A model generated the notes under the pieces. That model was not told the origin of the DNA. It saw only the letters and a program-made list of their open reading frames with translations, and made no database searches. Made by a program: the position numbers and the translations under genes. A DNA stretch of 64,000 nucleotides from RPQJ01 sp963846885 (GTDB lineage: Bacteria > Pseudomonadota > Gammaproteobacteria > Steroidobacterales > Steroidobacteraceae), in assembly GCA_963846885.1 (NCBI GenBank), contig CAWJXS010000003.1, forward strand, positions 248,001-312,000, written 5' to 3'. Below are positions 15,844-24,561 of this stretch, in pieces. How positions within the stretch are numbered: the stretch's first letter is position 1; each line of letters starts with the position of its first letter.

Positions 15844-17214
15844 GTGAGCCAGTCGCCGAAACCCACATTGCTTCGCCTGCTTGCGTTTGCCCTCGGGACC
15901 GCCGCGACCGCGGTGCCGCTGGCCGCGGTCTCCCAGCAGGCGCCAGCCGCCCGCCCTGCGGACAAACCGCCCATCGCACAGGGCTGGATCGACATCGCCA
16001 CTTTCGCCTCGCCGGGCATGCCGGGCGGGATGGCCGGCATGATGATGGGCGGTGCAGCGGCAACACGCCGATGTCGGCCTTGATGGGCGGCGGCAAGTCG
16101 GAGAATCAGTTCGGCTTGACGCAGGCCGGCGGCAGCGGCAGCTATGTCGACGTCACGCTGCGGACGAGCCGCAATCCGTCTCTGGCCGAGGCACTGCAGA
16201 CCGTGCCGGCAGGAACGAAGCTCGCGCCCACGCTGCAGCTGAAAGTGCTGCCGCAGGCCAGGCCCGCGCCCGAGCGCGAAAGCGACGTGATCGACTCGCC
16301 CGAGCAACCCAAGGGACGCATCAAGCTGTTCTGGGGCTGCGGCAGCGACGGTGCGCGCCGGCCAGCCGAAGGTCGTGGATCTCTCGACAGCCGCGACGCT
16401 CAGTCAGTTTGGCGAGATCTTCAAGGGGCGTCGTGCCACGCAGCGTGGCACGCATTCGGCGGCGGGCCGTCCCGTCTGGCCCAATGCGCAGGACACGCCG
16501 CATGGTGCCCGACGGGCGCATCGCTTCGCCGGCGATCACGCGTTTACCGGCCAGGGCGTGCCGGAGAGCTTCAAGTTCACGCTGCCGCCCGCGCAGGACA
16601 TCATGCCGCCGATCGCCTTGCAGCAGGCCCAGGTCGACGGCGTTACGCAGCTGAGCTGGCAGGCGCTGCCGCACGGCACGCGCATATTTCATCGCCGCGA
16701 TGGGCGGCAAGGACGACGGCGGCGAGCACGCCAGAGATGACGCTGTGGACGTCGAGCGAACTGCCGGACTCGGGCTTCGGACTCGTCGACTACCAGACCA
16801 ACAAGTCCGTGGACCAGTGGCTGCAAGGAAAAGGTGCTGCTGGCGCCGACGACCACCCGGTGCGACGTGCCCAAAGGCATCTTCGGCGAAGGCGACGACA
16901 GCGGTGCGATGCTGCGCATGATTGCGTACGGCACCGAGCTCAACCTGGCGCACCCGCCGCGGCCGACCGATCCGAAGCTGGCGTGGGAACCCGAGTGGGC
17001 GCTCAAGGTGCGCGTGAAGTCGGTGACGTCGGCGATGCTGGGCATGCCGTCGATGGACGATGGCGGCGCGATGCCTGAAGACGGCGCGGGGACCGGCGGC
17101 GAGGGCTCATCGGACACAGGCGCGCCGGCGCCCGCAGAGCCGAAGAAGAAAAAGAAATTCGGGTTGAAGGACGCGCTGGACGCCGTGAAGGACAGCGTGC
17201 CGCTGCCGAACTGA
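15844..17214 (+). pseudogene. Secreted conserved hypothetical protein, multiply frameshifted
   Basis: From a GTG at 15844 the translation gives a signal peptide (LLRLLAFALGTAATAVPLAAVSQ) and then moves between all three frames in order: frame change near 16060, 16350, 16690, 16735 and 16830. Pieced together it reads as a family of about 450 residues with a LFWGCGS segment, a GQPKVVDLS segment, a SWQALPHGTR region, a TNKSVDQWLQ region, TRCDVPKGIFG, MIAYGTELN and a lysine-rich C-terminal tail. I recognise similar proteobacterial proteins of unknown function but no name. Net length is a multiple of three. Either the gene is decaying or this 0.8-kb segment was sequenced poorly. Confidence 0.7.
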
Positions 17215-17230
17215 GAGCACGGTTCTTGCT

Positions 17231-17328
17231 CCCTCTCCCGCGTTGCGGGAGAGGGTTGGGGTGAGGGTCTTGAATAACATCGGCCCCTCACCCGCGCTGC
17301 GCGCGACCTCTCCCGCAAGCGGGAGAGG
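17231..17328. repeat. Pair of GC-rich hairpins between convergent genes
   Basis: Stem 1: CCCTCTCCCGC (17231-17241) with GCGGGAGAGGG (17245-17255). Stem 2: CCTCTCCCGC (17307-17316) with GCGGGAGAGG (17319-17328). Between them lie GGTTGGGGTGAGGG and, inverted, CCCCTCACCC. The layout is a larger inverted repeat separating the secreted-protein gene and ychF, so it may serve as a transcription barrier. A related hairpin is at 19171-19195. Confidence 0.75.
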
Positions 17329-17334
17329 TGAAGA

Positions 17335-18432
17335 TCAGACGTTGAAGCGGAAGTGCATCACGTCGCCTTCGCGCACGACGTATTCCTTGCCCTCGAGCCG
17401 CATCTTGCCGGCCTCTTTCGCTCCGTGCTCGCCCTTGCAGGCGATGAAGTCGTTGTAGGCAATCACCTCGGCGCGGATGAAGCCCTTCTCGAAGTCCGTG
17501 TGGATCTCGCCGGCGGCCTGCGGCGCCAGCGCGCCGACGTGCGTCGTCCATGCACGCACTTCCTTGACGCCCGCCGTGAAGAACGTGAGCAGGCCGAGCA
17601 GGTGATAGGCCGCGCGAATGACGCGATCGAGGCCCGGCTCGTGCAGGCCCAGCTCCTCGAGAAACGCGAGGCGGTCGCCTTCGTCGAGCTGCGCGATCTC
17701 GGCTTCGATCGCGGCGCACACCGGCACCACGTCGGCGCCTTCGGTCGCAGCGCGTGTCTTCACCGCTTCCAGGTAGGGGTTGTCGACGAAGCCGCCTTCG
17801 GCCACGTTCGCCACGTACATCAGGGGCTTGATCGTGATCAGGTGGTATTCGCGCAGCAGCGGCCGCTCCGTCAGCGGGTCCAGCGGCAGCGTGCGGGCAG
17901 GCTTGCCGGCGTCGAGGTGCTCGAGCATGCGCTTCAGCACGTCGCGCAGCCGGATCGCGTCCTTGTCGCCGGCCTTCGCGTCCTTCTCGGCGCGCCGATG
18001 CGCGCGCTCGACCGTATCGAGGTCGGCGAGTGCGAGCTCGGTATTGATGACGTCGATGTCGCTCAGCGGATCGATCCTGCCCGCCACGTGCACGATGTCG
18101 TCGTTCTCGAAGCAGCGTACGACGTGCGCGATCGCGTCCGTCTCACGGATGTGCGCGAGGAACTTGTTGCCCAGGCCCTCGCCTTTCGACGCGCCCGCCA
18201 CGAGGCCCGCGATGTCGACGAACTCGACCGTCGTCGGCAGGATCTTTTCGGGCTTGACGATGTCGGCGAGCGCCTTCAGCCGCAGGTCGGGCACCGGCAC
18301 GACCCCGACGTTCGGGTCGATCGTGCAGAACGGGTAATTCGCGGCCGCGGCGTTCTGCGCCTGCGTCACCGCGTTGAAAAGCGTCGACTTGCCCACGTTG
18401 GGGAGGCCGACGATGCCGCACTTGATGCCCAT
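17335..18432 (-). CDS. ychF: Redox-regulated ATPase YchF (Obg-like)
   Basis: 365 residues of the YchF/OLA1 family: Walker A GLPNVGKST at residues 9-17, the ANYPFCTIDPN switch I, DIAGLV (G3), a coiled-coil arm around residues 130-200, and the C-terminal TGS domain with FFTAGVKEVRAWT to the end MHFRFNV. YchF prefers ATP over GTP, binds ribosomes and is linked to oxidative-stress control. The ATG at 18432 follows pth by 43 bases on the same strand, the usual pth-ychF order. The frame is open further upstream, but those residues overlap pth and lack homology. It ends against the hairpin pair at 17231-17328. Confidence 0.97.
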   Translation of the reverse strand: MGIKCGIVGLPNVGKSTLFNAVTQAQNAAAANYPFCTIDPNVGVVPVPDLRLKALADIVKPEKILPTTVEFVDIAGLVAGASKGEGLGNKFLAHIRETDAIAHVVRCFENDDIVHVAGRIDPLSDIDVINTELALADLDTVERAHRRAEKDAKAGDKDAIRLRDVLKRMLEHLDAGKPARTLPLDPLTERPLLREYHLITIKPLMYVANVAEGGFVDNPYLEAVKTRAATEGADVVPVCAAIEAEIAQLDEGDRLAFLEELGLHEPGLDRVIRAAYHLLGLLTFFTAGVKEVRAWTTHVGALAPQAAGEIHTDFEKGFIRAEVIAYNDFIACKGEHGAKEAGKMRLEGKEYVVREGDVMHFRFNV

Positions 18433-18475
18433 TTTTCTGGTGACTGCCGGGGATTGAGGAGTGGTAAGAGGGAAT

Positions 18476-19078
18476 TCAGGGACCGGGCTGCAGCGACTTG
18501 CCCGCGGTATGCAGCCGCTGCATCGCTTTCTCGGCGCCTTCGCGCAGCATGATCGACAGCGACTCGAGGCCGGCGTCGATTGCATCGACGATCGCGGTTT
18601 CCTCGGCGGGTCGAGCGCGCTGCAGCACGTAATCGATGACCTGTGACTTGTCGCCCGGATGGCCGATGCCGAGGCGCAGGCGCCAGAACTCGGCGCCGCA
18701 ATGCGTGATGGTGTCGCGCAGGCCGTTGTGGCCGCCGTGACCGCCGCCGAGCTTGAGCCGGGCGACGCCGCACGGCAGGTCGAGTTCGTCGTGCACCACG
18801 ATGATCTCGGACACCGGCGACTTGATGTAATCCATGAGCGCGCGGATCGAGAGCCCGCTGCGGTTCATGTAGGTCTGCGGCTTCAGCAGCACGAGTTCGC
18901 GCCCTTCGACCGTGACCTTGGCGATCTCGCCCTGGTAGCGCGCATGCGCGCGGAACTGCGCGTTGTGCCGATAGGCGAGCGCGTCCACGAACCAGAATCC
19001 GGCATTGTGGCGCGTGAGGCGGTGTTCGGGCCCCGGATTGCCGAGCCCGACCACGATCTGCAACGGTGTGCCCGCCAT
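18476..19078 (-). CDS. pth: Peptidyl-tRNA hydrolase
   Basis: 200 residues; releases tRNA from peptidyl-tRNAs dropped by ribosomes. The catalytic His24 in TRHNAGF, the GLGNPG N-terminal loop, KPQTYMNRSG, the VVHDELDLP motif with its aspartate, and GGGHGGHNGLRD are all present. The length is normal for Pth. The start ATG at 19078 lies 129 bases from the stop of rplY; the gap holds a GC-rich hairpin (19171-19195) that may separate or attenuate transcription between the two. Confidence 0.97.
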   Translation of the reverse strand: MAGTPLQIVVGLGNPGPEHRLTRHNAGFWFVDALAYRHNAQFRAHARYQGEIAKVTVEGRELVLLKPQTYMNRSGLSIRALMDYIKSPVSEIIVVHDELDLPCGVARLKLGGGHGGHNGLRDTITHCGAEFWRLRLGIGHPGDKSQVIDYVLQRARPAEETAIVDAIDAGLESLSIMLREGAEKAMQRLHTAGKSLQPGP

Positions 19079-19170
19079 GATGTTTTCGATGGTTCTGTCT
19101 GGGATAGAAGAAAATCGGGCCGCCTCGTGACGGGCGGCCCGTGACTCCAGAGTAGTAGGCCCTCACCCCG

Positions 19171-19195
19171 CCCTCTCCCGGAGACCGGGAGAGGG
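19171..19195. repeat. GC-rich hairpin between rplY and pth
   Basis: CCCTCTCCCGG (19171-19181), a 3-base loop, CCGGGAGAGGG (19185-19195), preceded by CCCTCACCCC. It has the same arms and flank as the hairpins at 17231-17328, so the three are members of one intergenic repeat family. There is no T-tract on the rplY-to-pth strand. Confidence 0.75.
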
Positions 19196-19207
19196 AGAAG
19201 CAAGGAA

Positions 19208-19930
19208 TTACTTCTTGGCGTCCTTCTTGGCGTCGGCCGCCGGCTTTGCAGCCGCCGCAGCCGGCTTCGCGCCCGCAGCGGGCTTCGCGCCAGCGGCCGG
19301 AGCCGCCGCCGCACCCGCGGCCGCTTCGGTCGTCGCAGCCGCTTCCGGTTCTTCGGAGGCACGCGCGTGATGGATCGAGATGATCGGCGAATTGCGGCCG
19401 TGCGTCAGCTCCGGGATCTCGACGCCCGCCGGCACCGTCAGGTCGGCGAGGTAGAGCATCTGGTTCAACTCGACGCCCGACAGGTCGACCTCGATGAACT
19501 CCGGCAGGTCCTTCGGCAAGCAGGTGATCTCGACTTCGTTGCGCAGGTGCGAAACGACGCCGCCCTTCTTGACGCCCGGCGAACCGGCCTCGCCCTTGAA
19601 GTGCAGCGGGATCGTGATGCGGATCTTCTCGTCGTCGAGCACGCGCTGCAGGTCGATGTGAACGATGGCGTTCTTCGCCGGGTGACGCTGCACGTCCTTG
19701 AGGATCGCGGCCTGGTTCAGCTCGCCGACCTTCAGGTTGATGATCGTCGAGTAGAAACGCTCGTTGTCGAGCAGCAGCAGCAGCTTGGTGTGATCGAGCG
19801 ACAGCGCGCGCGGATCACGGTGGCCACCGTAGAGGATGGCCGGGACCTTGTTCCCGTGACGCAGGCGGCGGCTCGCACCTTTGCCCTGCGCGTCACGGAA
19901 CTCGGCGACGAGTTCGAATGCGGTTTTCAT
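19208..19930 (-). CDS. rplY: 50S ribosomal protein L25 (long, Ctc-type)
   Basis: 240 residues. The N-terminal L25 domain (residues 5-95; GNKVPAILYGG, VQRHPAKNAIVHIDLQRV) binds 5S rRNA; the TL5/CTC beta-domain follows (to about residue 190, PEFIEVDLSGVELNQ). The last 50 residues are a low-complexity alanine-proline-lysine tail (repeats of KPAA), longer than in most relatives and probably disordered. Start ATG at 19930. It follows prs by 229 bases, a gap that carries the inverted repeat and G-rich tract at 19998-20141. Order prs-rplY-pth-ychF is standard for gammaproteobacteria. Confidence 0.97.
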   Translation of the reverse strand: MKTAFELVAEFRDAQGKGASRRLRHGNKVPAILYGGHRDPRALSLDHTKLLLLLDNERFYSTIINLKVGELNQAAILKDVQRHPAKNAIVHIDLQRVLDDEKIRITIPLHFKGEAGSPGVKKGGVVSHLRNEVEITCLPKDLPEFIEVDLSGVELNQMLYLADLTVPAGVEIPELTHGRNSPIISIHHARASEEPEAAATTEAAAGAAAAPAAGAKPAAGAKPAAAAAKPAADAKKDAKK

Positions 19931-19997
19931 TGGTAAAACTCCAGTTGCACAGAAAATGCTGCCGCATCCGCGACCAGAATGCTGCAGCTCCAGGAAA

Positions 19998-20141
19998 GGG
20001 GTTAGGGGATAGGGGCTAGGGGTTAGTCGGAACGGAGGTGCGGTGCGCGCGGGGAGAGCCTTCTTCGCGCAGAGCGCGTTCCGACTAACCCCTAGCCCCT
20101 AGCCCCTATTCACTAACCCCTAGCCCCTAGCCCCTAGCCCC
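19998..20141. repeat. Long inverted repeat with a G-quadruplex-type tract between prs and rplY
   Basis: A 25-bp perfect inverted repeat (20010-20034 with 20077-20101) surrounds a 42-base loop. Its right side continues into tandem TAGCCCC units up to 20141. On the transcribed-sense (minus) strand these read as four runs of GGGG separated by CTA or TTA, and further G-runs follow. This fits the canonical G-quadruplex pattern within the prs-rplY transcript. A similar short repeat (GATTAGGGATTAGG) occurs at about 42160. Confidence 0.8.
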
Positions 20142-20159
20142 TTCTATCTCTCTTCACCT

Positions 20160-21113
20160 TCAATCCAGGTAGAGCGAGCTCACGCTCTCCTCATCCCGGA
20201 TGCGGCGCATCGTCTCCGCCAGCAAGCCCGCGACCGACAGCTGGCGGATCTTGCGGCACGCCTGCGCGTTTTCGCGCAACGGAATCGTGTCCGTGACCAC
20301 CAGCTCGTCGAGCGCCGACTCTTCGATGCGATCCACCGCGGGGCCCGAGAGCACCGGGTGGGTGATGTAGGCCGCAACGCGCTTCGCGCCGTGGTCCTTC
20401 AACGCCTTGGCCGCGTGGCACAGCGTGCCCGCGGTATCCACCATGTCATCGACGAGGACGCAGGTCTTGCCCTCGACCTCACCGATGATGTTCATCACTT
20501 CCGACACGTTCGCCCGCGGGCGGCGCTTGTCGATGATCGCGAGGTCCGCGTCGTCGAGTCGCTTCGCGATCGCGCGCGCGCGCACCACGCCACCGACGTC
20601 CGGCGACACCACCACGAGGTCGGCGTACTTCTGCCGCCACACCTCGCCGAGCAGCACCGGCGACGAGTACACGTTGTCCACCGGGATGTCGAAAAACCCC
20701 TGGATCTGGTCCGCGTGCAGGTCGACCGTCAACACTCGATGCACGCCCACGCTGGCGAGCATGTTGGCCACCACCTTGGCCGTGATCGCGACGCGCGTGG
20801 CGCGCGGGCGGCGATCCTGGCGGGCGTAGCCGTAATAAGGCACCACTGCCGTGATGCGAGCCGCCGATGCGCGACGGCAGGCGTCGACCATCACCAGCAG
20901 TTCCATCAGCGTGTCGTTCGCCGGCGGGCACGTCGACTGCACGATGAAGACATCGCGGCCGCGGACGTTTTCCATCAGCTCGACGGTGATCTCGCCGTCA
21001 CTGAAGCGACCGACGTGCGCACGGCCCAGCGGCACCTGCAGGTAGCGCGAAATATCCTGCGCCAGCTGCGGGTTCGCATTACCCGTGAACACCGCCATCA
21101 TGGGGCCGTCCAT
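20160..21113 (-). CDS. prs: Ribose-phosphate pyrophosphokinase (housekeeping)
   Basis: 317 residues, the standard class I PRPP synthetase. Key elements: YYGYARQDRR flexible ATP loop, the DLHADQIQGFFDIPVDN signature, the SPDVGG strand and the PRPP loop VLVDDMVDTAGT. It makes PRPP for nucleotide, histidine, tryptophan and NAD synthesis. Start ATG at 21113 (a second in-frame ATG is 4 codons in). It is preceded on the same strand by tRNA-Gln, 54 bases away, and ispE; the usual lolB-ispE-tRNA-prs order suggests one transcription unit. A divergent second PRPP-synthetase-like gene is at 5679-6686. Confidence 0.98.
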   Translation of the reverse strand: MDGPMMAVFTGNANPQLAQDISRYLQVPLGRAHVGRFSDGEITVELMENVRGRDVFIVQSTCPPANDTLMELLVMVDACRRASAARITAVVPYYGYARQDRRPRATRVAITAKVVANMLASVGVHRVLTVDLHADQIQGFFDIPVDNVYSSPVLLGEVWRQKYADLVVVSPDVGGVVRARAIAKRLDDADLAIIDKRRPRANVSEVMNIIGEVEGKTCVLVDDMVDTAGTLCHAAKALKDHGAKRVAAYITHPVLSGPAVDRIEESALDELVVTDTIPLRENAQACRKIRQLSVAGLLAETMRRIRDEESVSSLYLD

Positions 21114-21167
21114 CTACGTGCCTCTCCCGTTCAATCGGTCCGCCACAGCCGGTTGGCCATTGTAGTT

Positions 21168-21242
21168 TGGCTGGGGTGGAAGGATTCGAACCTCCGAATG
21201 GCGGGATCAAAACCCGCTGCCTTACCACTTGGCGACACCCCA
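21168..21242 (-). tRNA. tRNA-Gln (anticodon UUG)
   Basis: 75 bases: acceptor TGGGGTG/CACCCCA, anticodon loop with TTTTGAT (anticodon TTG), T-arm GGAGG-TTCGAAT-CCTTC (one G-T pair), and an encoded 3' GCCA. The weak first pair (U1-A72) is typical for tRNA-Gln and favours its synthetase. It lies between ispE and prs on their strand. Confidence 0.96.
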
Positions 21243-21293
21243 ACGCGTTCGTCACATCAGCCCGTCGTCGTCGTCCCGCCCCAGCACCATCCG

Positions 21294-22181
21294 TCAGCGG
21301 CCGGCCTGCTGCTCGAACTGCAAACGTGCAGCGAGCGGCGACCGGTTGAGGCCACGCGTCGCCCAGCCCTGCCATCCAGCGGGCCTGCCAGCGAGCACGG
21401 CTTCGGCTTGCGCCACGTCCGCCATCACCGCGAACACGCAGGATCCGGTGCCAGTGAGACGCGCAGTGCCGAAGCGACCGAGCCAGTCGAGCGCGCCTGC
21501 GACTCCCGGGTACTGCTTGCGCACCACGGGTTCGCAGTCGTTCCGACCACCGGCCTGCAGGAAACCGGCAATTGTGAGCACCGGAGAATCCCTTGTCAAT
21601 TCAGGGGCTTTGAACACATCCGCCGTGCTGATGGCCACGTCGGGCCGCAACAGCAGGTACACCGGTTCGGGGAAGTCGACTGGCACGAGCCGTTCACCGA
21701 CTCCCTCCGCCCAGGCCGCCCGCGAATGCACGAAAACGGGCACGTCGGCGCCCAGTTCGAGGCCCAGCTCGGCCAATCGCTCCGCGGAGAACCCGGTTCC
21801 CCACAGCTGGTTCAAAGCCACGAGCACGGTAGCTGCATCCGAGCTGCCACCGCCCACCCCGCCCCCCATCGGAAGCCGCTTTTCGACCTCGATTGCCACC
21901 CCCTGCATCAGGGACACGCCGGTCTCGGCGGCGGCCACGGCCAACCGCCTGGCAGCGCGGACAGTCAGGTCCTGGTCTGCCGGCACGCCTGCCAGGGTGC
22001 CCAGACGCTCGATGACGCCCGGCGGCCGCTGGTAGAAACGGATCGAATCCCAGAGATCGATGAACTGAAAGGCCGTCTGCAGCTCGTGGTAGCCGTCGGG
22101 CCGCCGGCCAACGATGTGCAGGAACAGGTTCAGCTTGCCGGGCGCGGGCCAGGGCGCCGGATGTCCCAGCGCGCGGTTCAT
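21294..22181 (-). CDS. ispE: 4-diphosphocytidyl-2-C-methyl-D-erythritol kinase
   Basis: 295 residues of the GHMP kinase superfamily; phosphorylates CDP-methylerythritol at the 2-hydroxyl in the MEP isoprenoid pathway. APGKLNLFLHI at residues 13-23 carries the substrate-binding lysine and asparagine; the ATP loop is PMGGGVGGGSSDAA; GADVPVF holds the catalytic aspartate; LTGTGSCVFA is the third GHMP motif. Start ATG at 22181 overlaps the lolB stop by 4 bases (ATGA), indicating coupled translation. Length normal. Confidence 0.97.
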   Translation of the reverse strand: MNRALGHPAPWPAPGKLNLFLHIVGRRPDGYHELQTAFQFIDLWDSIRFYQRPPGVIERLGTLAGVPADQDLTVRAARRLAVAAAETGVSLMQGVAIEVEKRLPMGGGVGGGSSDAATVLVALNQLWGTGFSAERLAELGLELGADVPVFVHSRAAWAEGVGERLVPVDFPEPVYLLLRPDVAISTADVFKAPELTRDSPVLTIAGFLQAGGRNDCEPVVRKQYPGVAGALDWLGRFGTARLTGTGSCVFAVMADVAQAEAVLAGRPAGWQGWATRGLNRSPLAARLQFEQQAGR

Positions 22182-22768
22182 GGGGCAGGCAGGACCCAGT
22201 CGTCCACGACGATGCGCACGCGCGTGGCGCCCGTCGTGGCGCTCAGGCGCGACGGCAACCGCCAGCCCGCCTGCACACCGAGCACGTCGTAACTGACCAC
22301 CCAGCCGCCCTGGACGAAGCCGGGGGTAGATCCTGTCGCGGGCTGCACGAGCCCGCCCGCCGTCTCGGGCGCGGGAATGCCGAGCATCCAGTAACGCAAC
22401 GCGTCGAGCGGAAGCGTGACGCCCAACCGGCGCTCCAGCGCGGCACGCGCCGCATCGCCGTCGAGCGGCTGGCCCGTGCCATCGGACACTTTCAGCTCCG
22501 AGCCATCGGTGACGACCTGCAGGCCGCCCGCGCCGAGCGGCCCGCGCACCGAGAGCTCCGTGCGCTCGGACCGCTGCTGCCAGACGAAACTGCCGCTGCC
22601 GCCCTCACCCTGCGCGACCAGGGCGATGCGACCCTTGGCCGTCCACTGCGTCAGCACGTCGGGATCGGCCACGCGCTGCCCGGATGGCGCATCGATGACG
22701 GTGGTTGCACACCCCATCGCCAACAGACTGGAGGCCAGCACACCGCACGTGGAACGCAGGCGGGTCAC
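22178..22768 (-). CDS. lolB: Outer-membrane lipoprotein insertion protein LolB
   Basis: 196 residues. Signal with lipobox LLAMGC (Cys20). The mature part has the LolB pattern: WTAKGRIALVAQGEGGSGSFVWQQ strands, LSVRGPLGAGGLQV, the LGVTLPLDALRYWMLGIPAP loop with conserved tryptophan and proline, and a C-terminal strand RVRIVVDDWVLP. LolB accepts lipoproteins from LolA at the outer membrane. It lies 15 bases downstream of the TPR lipoprotein gene and overlaps ispE by 4 bases: one operon. Confidence 0.95.
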   Translation of the reverse strand: MTRLRSTCGVLASSLLAMGCATTVIDAPSGQRVADPDVLTQWTAKGRIALVAQGEGGSGSFVWQQRSERTELSVRGPLGAGGLQVVTDGSELKVSDGTGQPLDGDAARAALERRLGVTLPLDALRYWMLGIPAPETAGGLVQPATGSTPGFVQGGWVVSYDVLGVQAGWRLPSRLSATTGATRVRIVVDDWVLPAP

Positions 22769-22783
22769 GGCGCGCTGCTGGCT

Positions 22784-24472
22784 TCAGCGGCCTGCGCGTT
22801 CGATGCGCTGGCGCAGCTTGTCGTTTTCGGGTGCTTTCTCGAGCGCGGCCGCCCACGTCTTGCGCGCCGCAGCCTGGTCGCCCATCGCCCACTGCACCTC
22901 GCCGATGTGCAGGTCGATCTCCGGATCCGAGCCGGATTCGGCGGCGCGCTGCAGGTAGGCAAGCGCTTCCGGGTACTGGCCTTCGCGATACAGCAGCCAT
23001 CCCATGCTGTCGAGCAACGCGGCACTGTCGGGCGATTGCGCCAGCGCCGCGGTGAGCAACTGCCGCGCCTCGGCAAGATTCCTGTTGCGGTCTGCAAGCG
23101 TGTAGCCGAGCGCATTCTGGATGTGTGAATCGCCCGGGCGCTCTGCCAGCAACGCGCGCAAGTCGCGGATCGCCGCATCCTGCTTGCCCGTTCGCTCGAG
23201 GAAGAAAGCGCGGTTGAGGCGCAGTTCGAGCGCATCCGGATACCGCTCGAGGCCTGCGTCGTACTGCTGCCCGGCGCGCCTTGTGTCGTCCCGCCATTCG
23301 AGCAGCGCGGCCTTGGCCGCATAAACGTCGGGCGCCAACTGGGGCTGCGTGCGCGCCAGCTCATCCAGATGCGCCAGGCCGGCCTCGGTGCCGGATTGCA
23401 CGGCCTTGATACGGGCGACCCGCTGCTGCGCGACGAGGTGGTAATTGCCCCCCGCAACACGGGCGTAATAGCGCACGGCGCGCTCGTCGTCCTTGCGGCG
23501 CTCCGCGATCACTCCCAGGAAGTAAAGCGCCTCGTAGGACTGCGCCCCCGTGGCGAGGAGGTTCTCGAACTGCACGGTCGCCGCATCGAGATTGCCCGCG
23601 TCGAGGTCCATTGCGCCAAGCGTGCGTACCGCGGCGGGCAAGACGGTCTTGCCCGTGGTGTAGGGCGTGAGCATCGCGCGCGCCTCCTCGTCCCGCCCGG
23701 TCGCGGAAAGAAGCAGCGCATATTCGAGGTGCGTACCGATGTCGGAGTCGGGTGCGGTGACCAGGTCGCGTGCCAGCGCGAGGCCGGCTTCGTCCTTGCC
23801 GCTTGCGATCAGGGTGCGCGCGTGCAGCATCTTCGCCGGCTTCCAGTACGGCGCCTTGGCCACGGCAGTGGCCGCCGCGGCTTCGGCCACGCCGTAGTTG
23901 TCGGCCCGCAGTGCCGCGCTGCCATAGGCGTAATAGCCTTCGGCAACGTCGGGATGGCGCGCCGAAAGGCGCCGGAACAGCTCCATCACGTCCGTCGACA
24001 CGCCCTCGTCGCCGATGACAGGCAACAGCGCCAGGAAGCCTGCGGCCGGGCTGATGTAGATCGTGTCGAGCAGGTAACCGAACTGTTGCTCGGACTCGTC
24101 GAGCCGATGCAGCTTGAGCGCGACGATCCCGGCATAGCGGTGCGCGTTCTCGCTGGTCGGGTTCAATTCGAGCCAGCGTGCGGCGGCCAGGCTGGCCTCC
24201 TGCAGCTGGGTGTGATCGAACGCCGCGCGCGTAGCCTGTTCCGCCACGGTCTCGTCGTCCGAGCGCTGGGCCGCCTCGCGATAGATCCTGGCCCCGGCCG
24301 GATAGTCGCCCCGCTCGAATGCCGCTTCGGCGGCGACCTGGGTGGATTCGGGGGCCAGCTGCGCGTCCGCGCGGGCTGCGCCAGGGGGCGGAGTTGCCGC
24401 GCAAGCCGCAACGAGGCCGACGGCGATTGCGCCCAGGGCGCTACTGAATGCACGGGAAATGCGGATAGGCAT
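22784..24472 (-). CDS. Tetratricopeptide-repeat lipoprotein
   Basis: 562 residues. An N-terminal signal ending in VAAC suggests lipidation near residue 25. The rest is a near-continuous array of tetratricopeptide repeats, visible as 34-residue helix pairs such as AFERGDYPAGARIYREAAQ, ALGYTLADRNRNLAEARQLL and AWLLYREGQYPEALAYLQRA-like units; the C-terminal four are the most regular. TPR lipoproteins directly before lolB-ispE are common in gammaproteobacteria and are thought to be envelope scaffolds, but no partner is known here. Start ATG at 24472 is followed upstream by the divergent hemA start with 89 bases between. Confidence 0.9.
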   Translation of the reverse strand: MPIRISRAFSSALGAIAVGLVAACAATPPPGAARADAQLAPESTQVAAEAAFERGDYPAGARIYREAAQRSDDETVAEQATRAAFDHTQLQEASLAAARWLELNPTSENAHRYAGIVALKLHRLDESEQQFGYLLDTIYISPAAGFLALLPVIGDEGVSTDVMELFRRLSARHPDVAEGYYAYGSAALRADNYGVAEAAAATAVAKAPYWKPAKMLHARTLIASGKDEAGLALARDLVTAPDSDIGTHLEYALLLSATGRDEEARAMLTPYTTGKTVLPAAVRTLGAMDLDAGNLDAATVQFENLLATGAQSYEALYFLGVIAERRKDDERAVRYYARVAGGNYHLVAQQRVARIKAVQSGTEAGLAHLDELARTQPQLAPDVYAAKAALLEWRDDTRRAGQQYDAGLERYPDALELRLNRAFFLERTGKQDAAIRDLRALLAERPGDSHIQNALGYTLADRNRNLAEARQLLTAALAQSPDSAALLDSMGWLLYREGQYPEALAYLQRAAESGSDPEIDLHIGEVQWAMGDQAAARKTWAAALEKAPENDKLRQRIERAGR

Positions 24473-24561
24473 GGCACCGCAACTATAGCCGAAGCACGGC
24501 GCAGCTTGTGTTGCGGGGTCCGTTCACCCAGAATTTCGCGTCTTTCCAGACCGAGTCCCGG

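Noticed and set aside
21168..21242. tRNA gene as an integration site
   Set aside because: No integrase, no partial tRNA repeat and no foreign genes flank tRNA-Gln; the same applies to tRNA-Met at 15585-15661.
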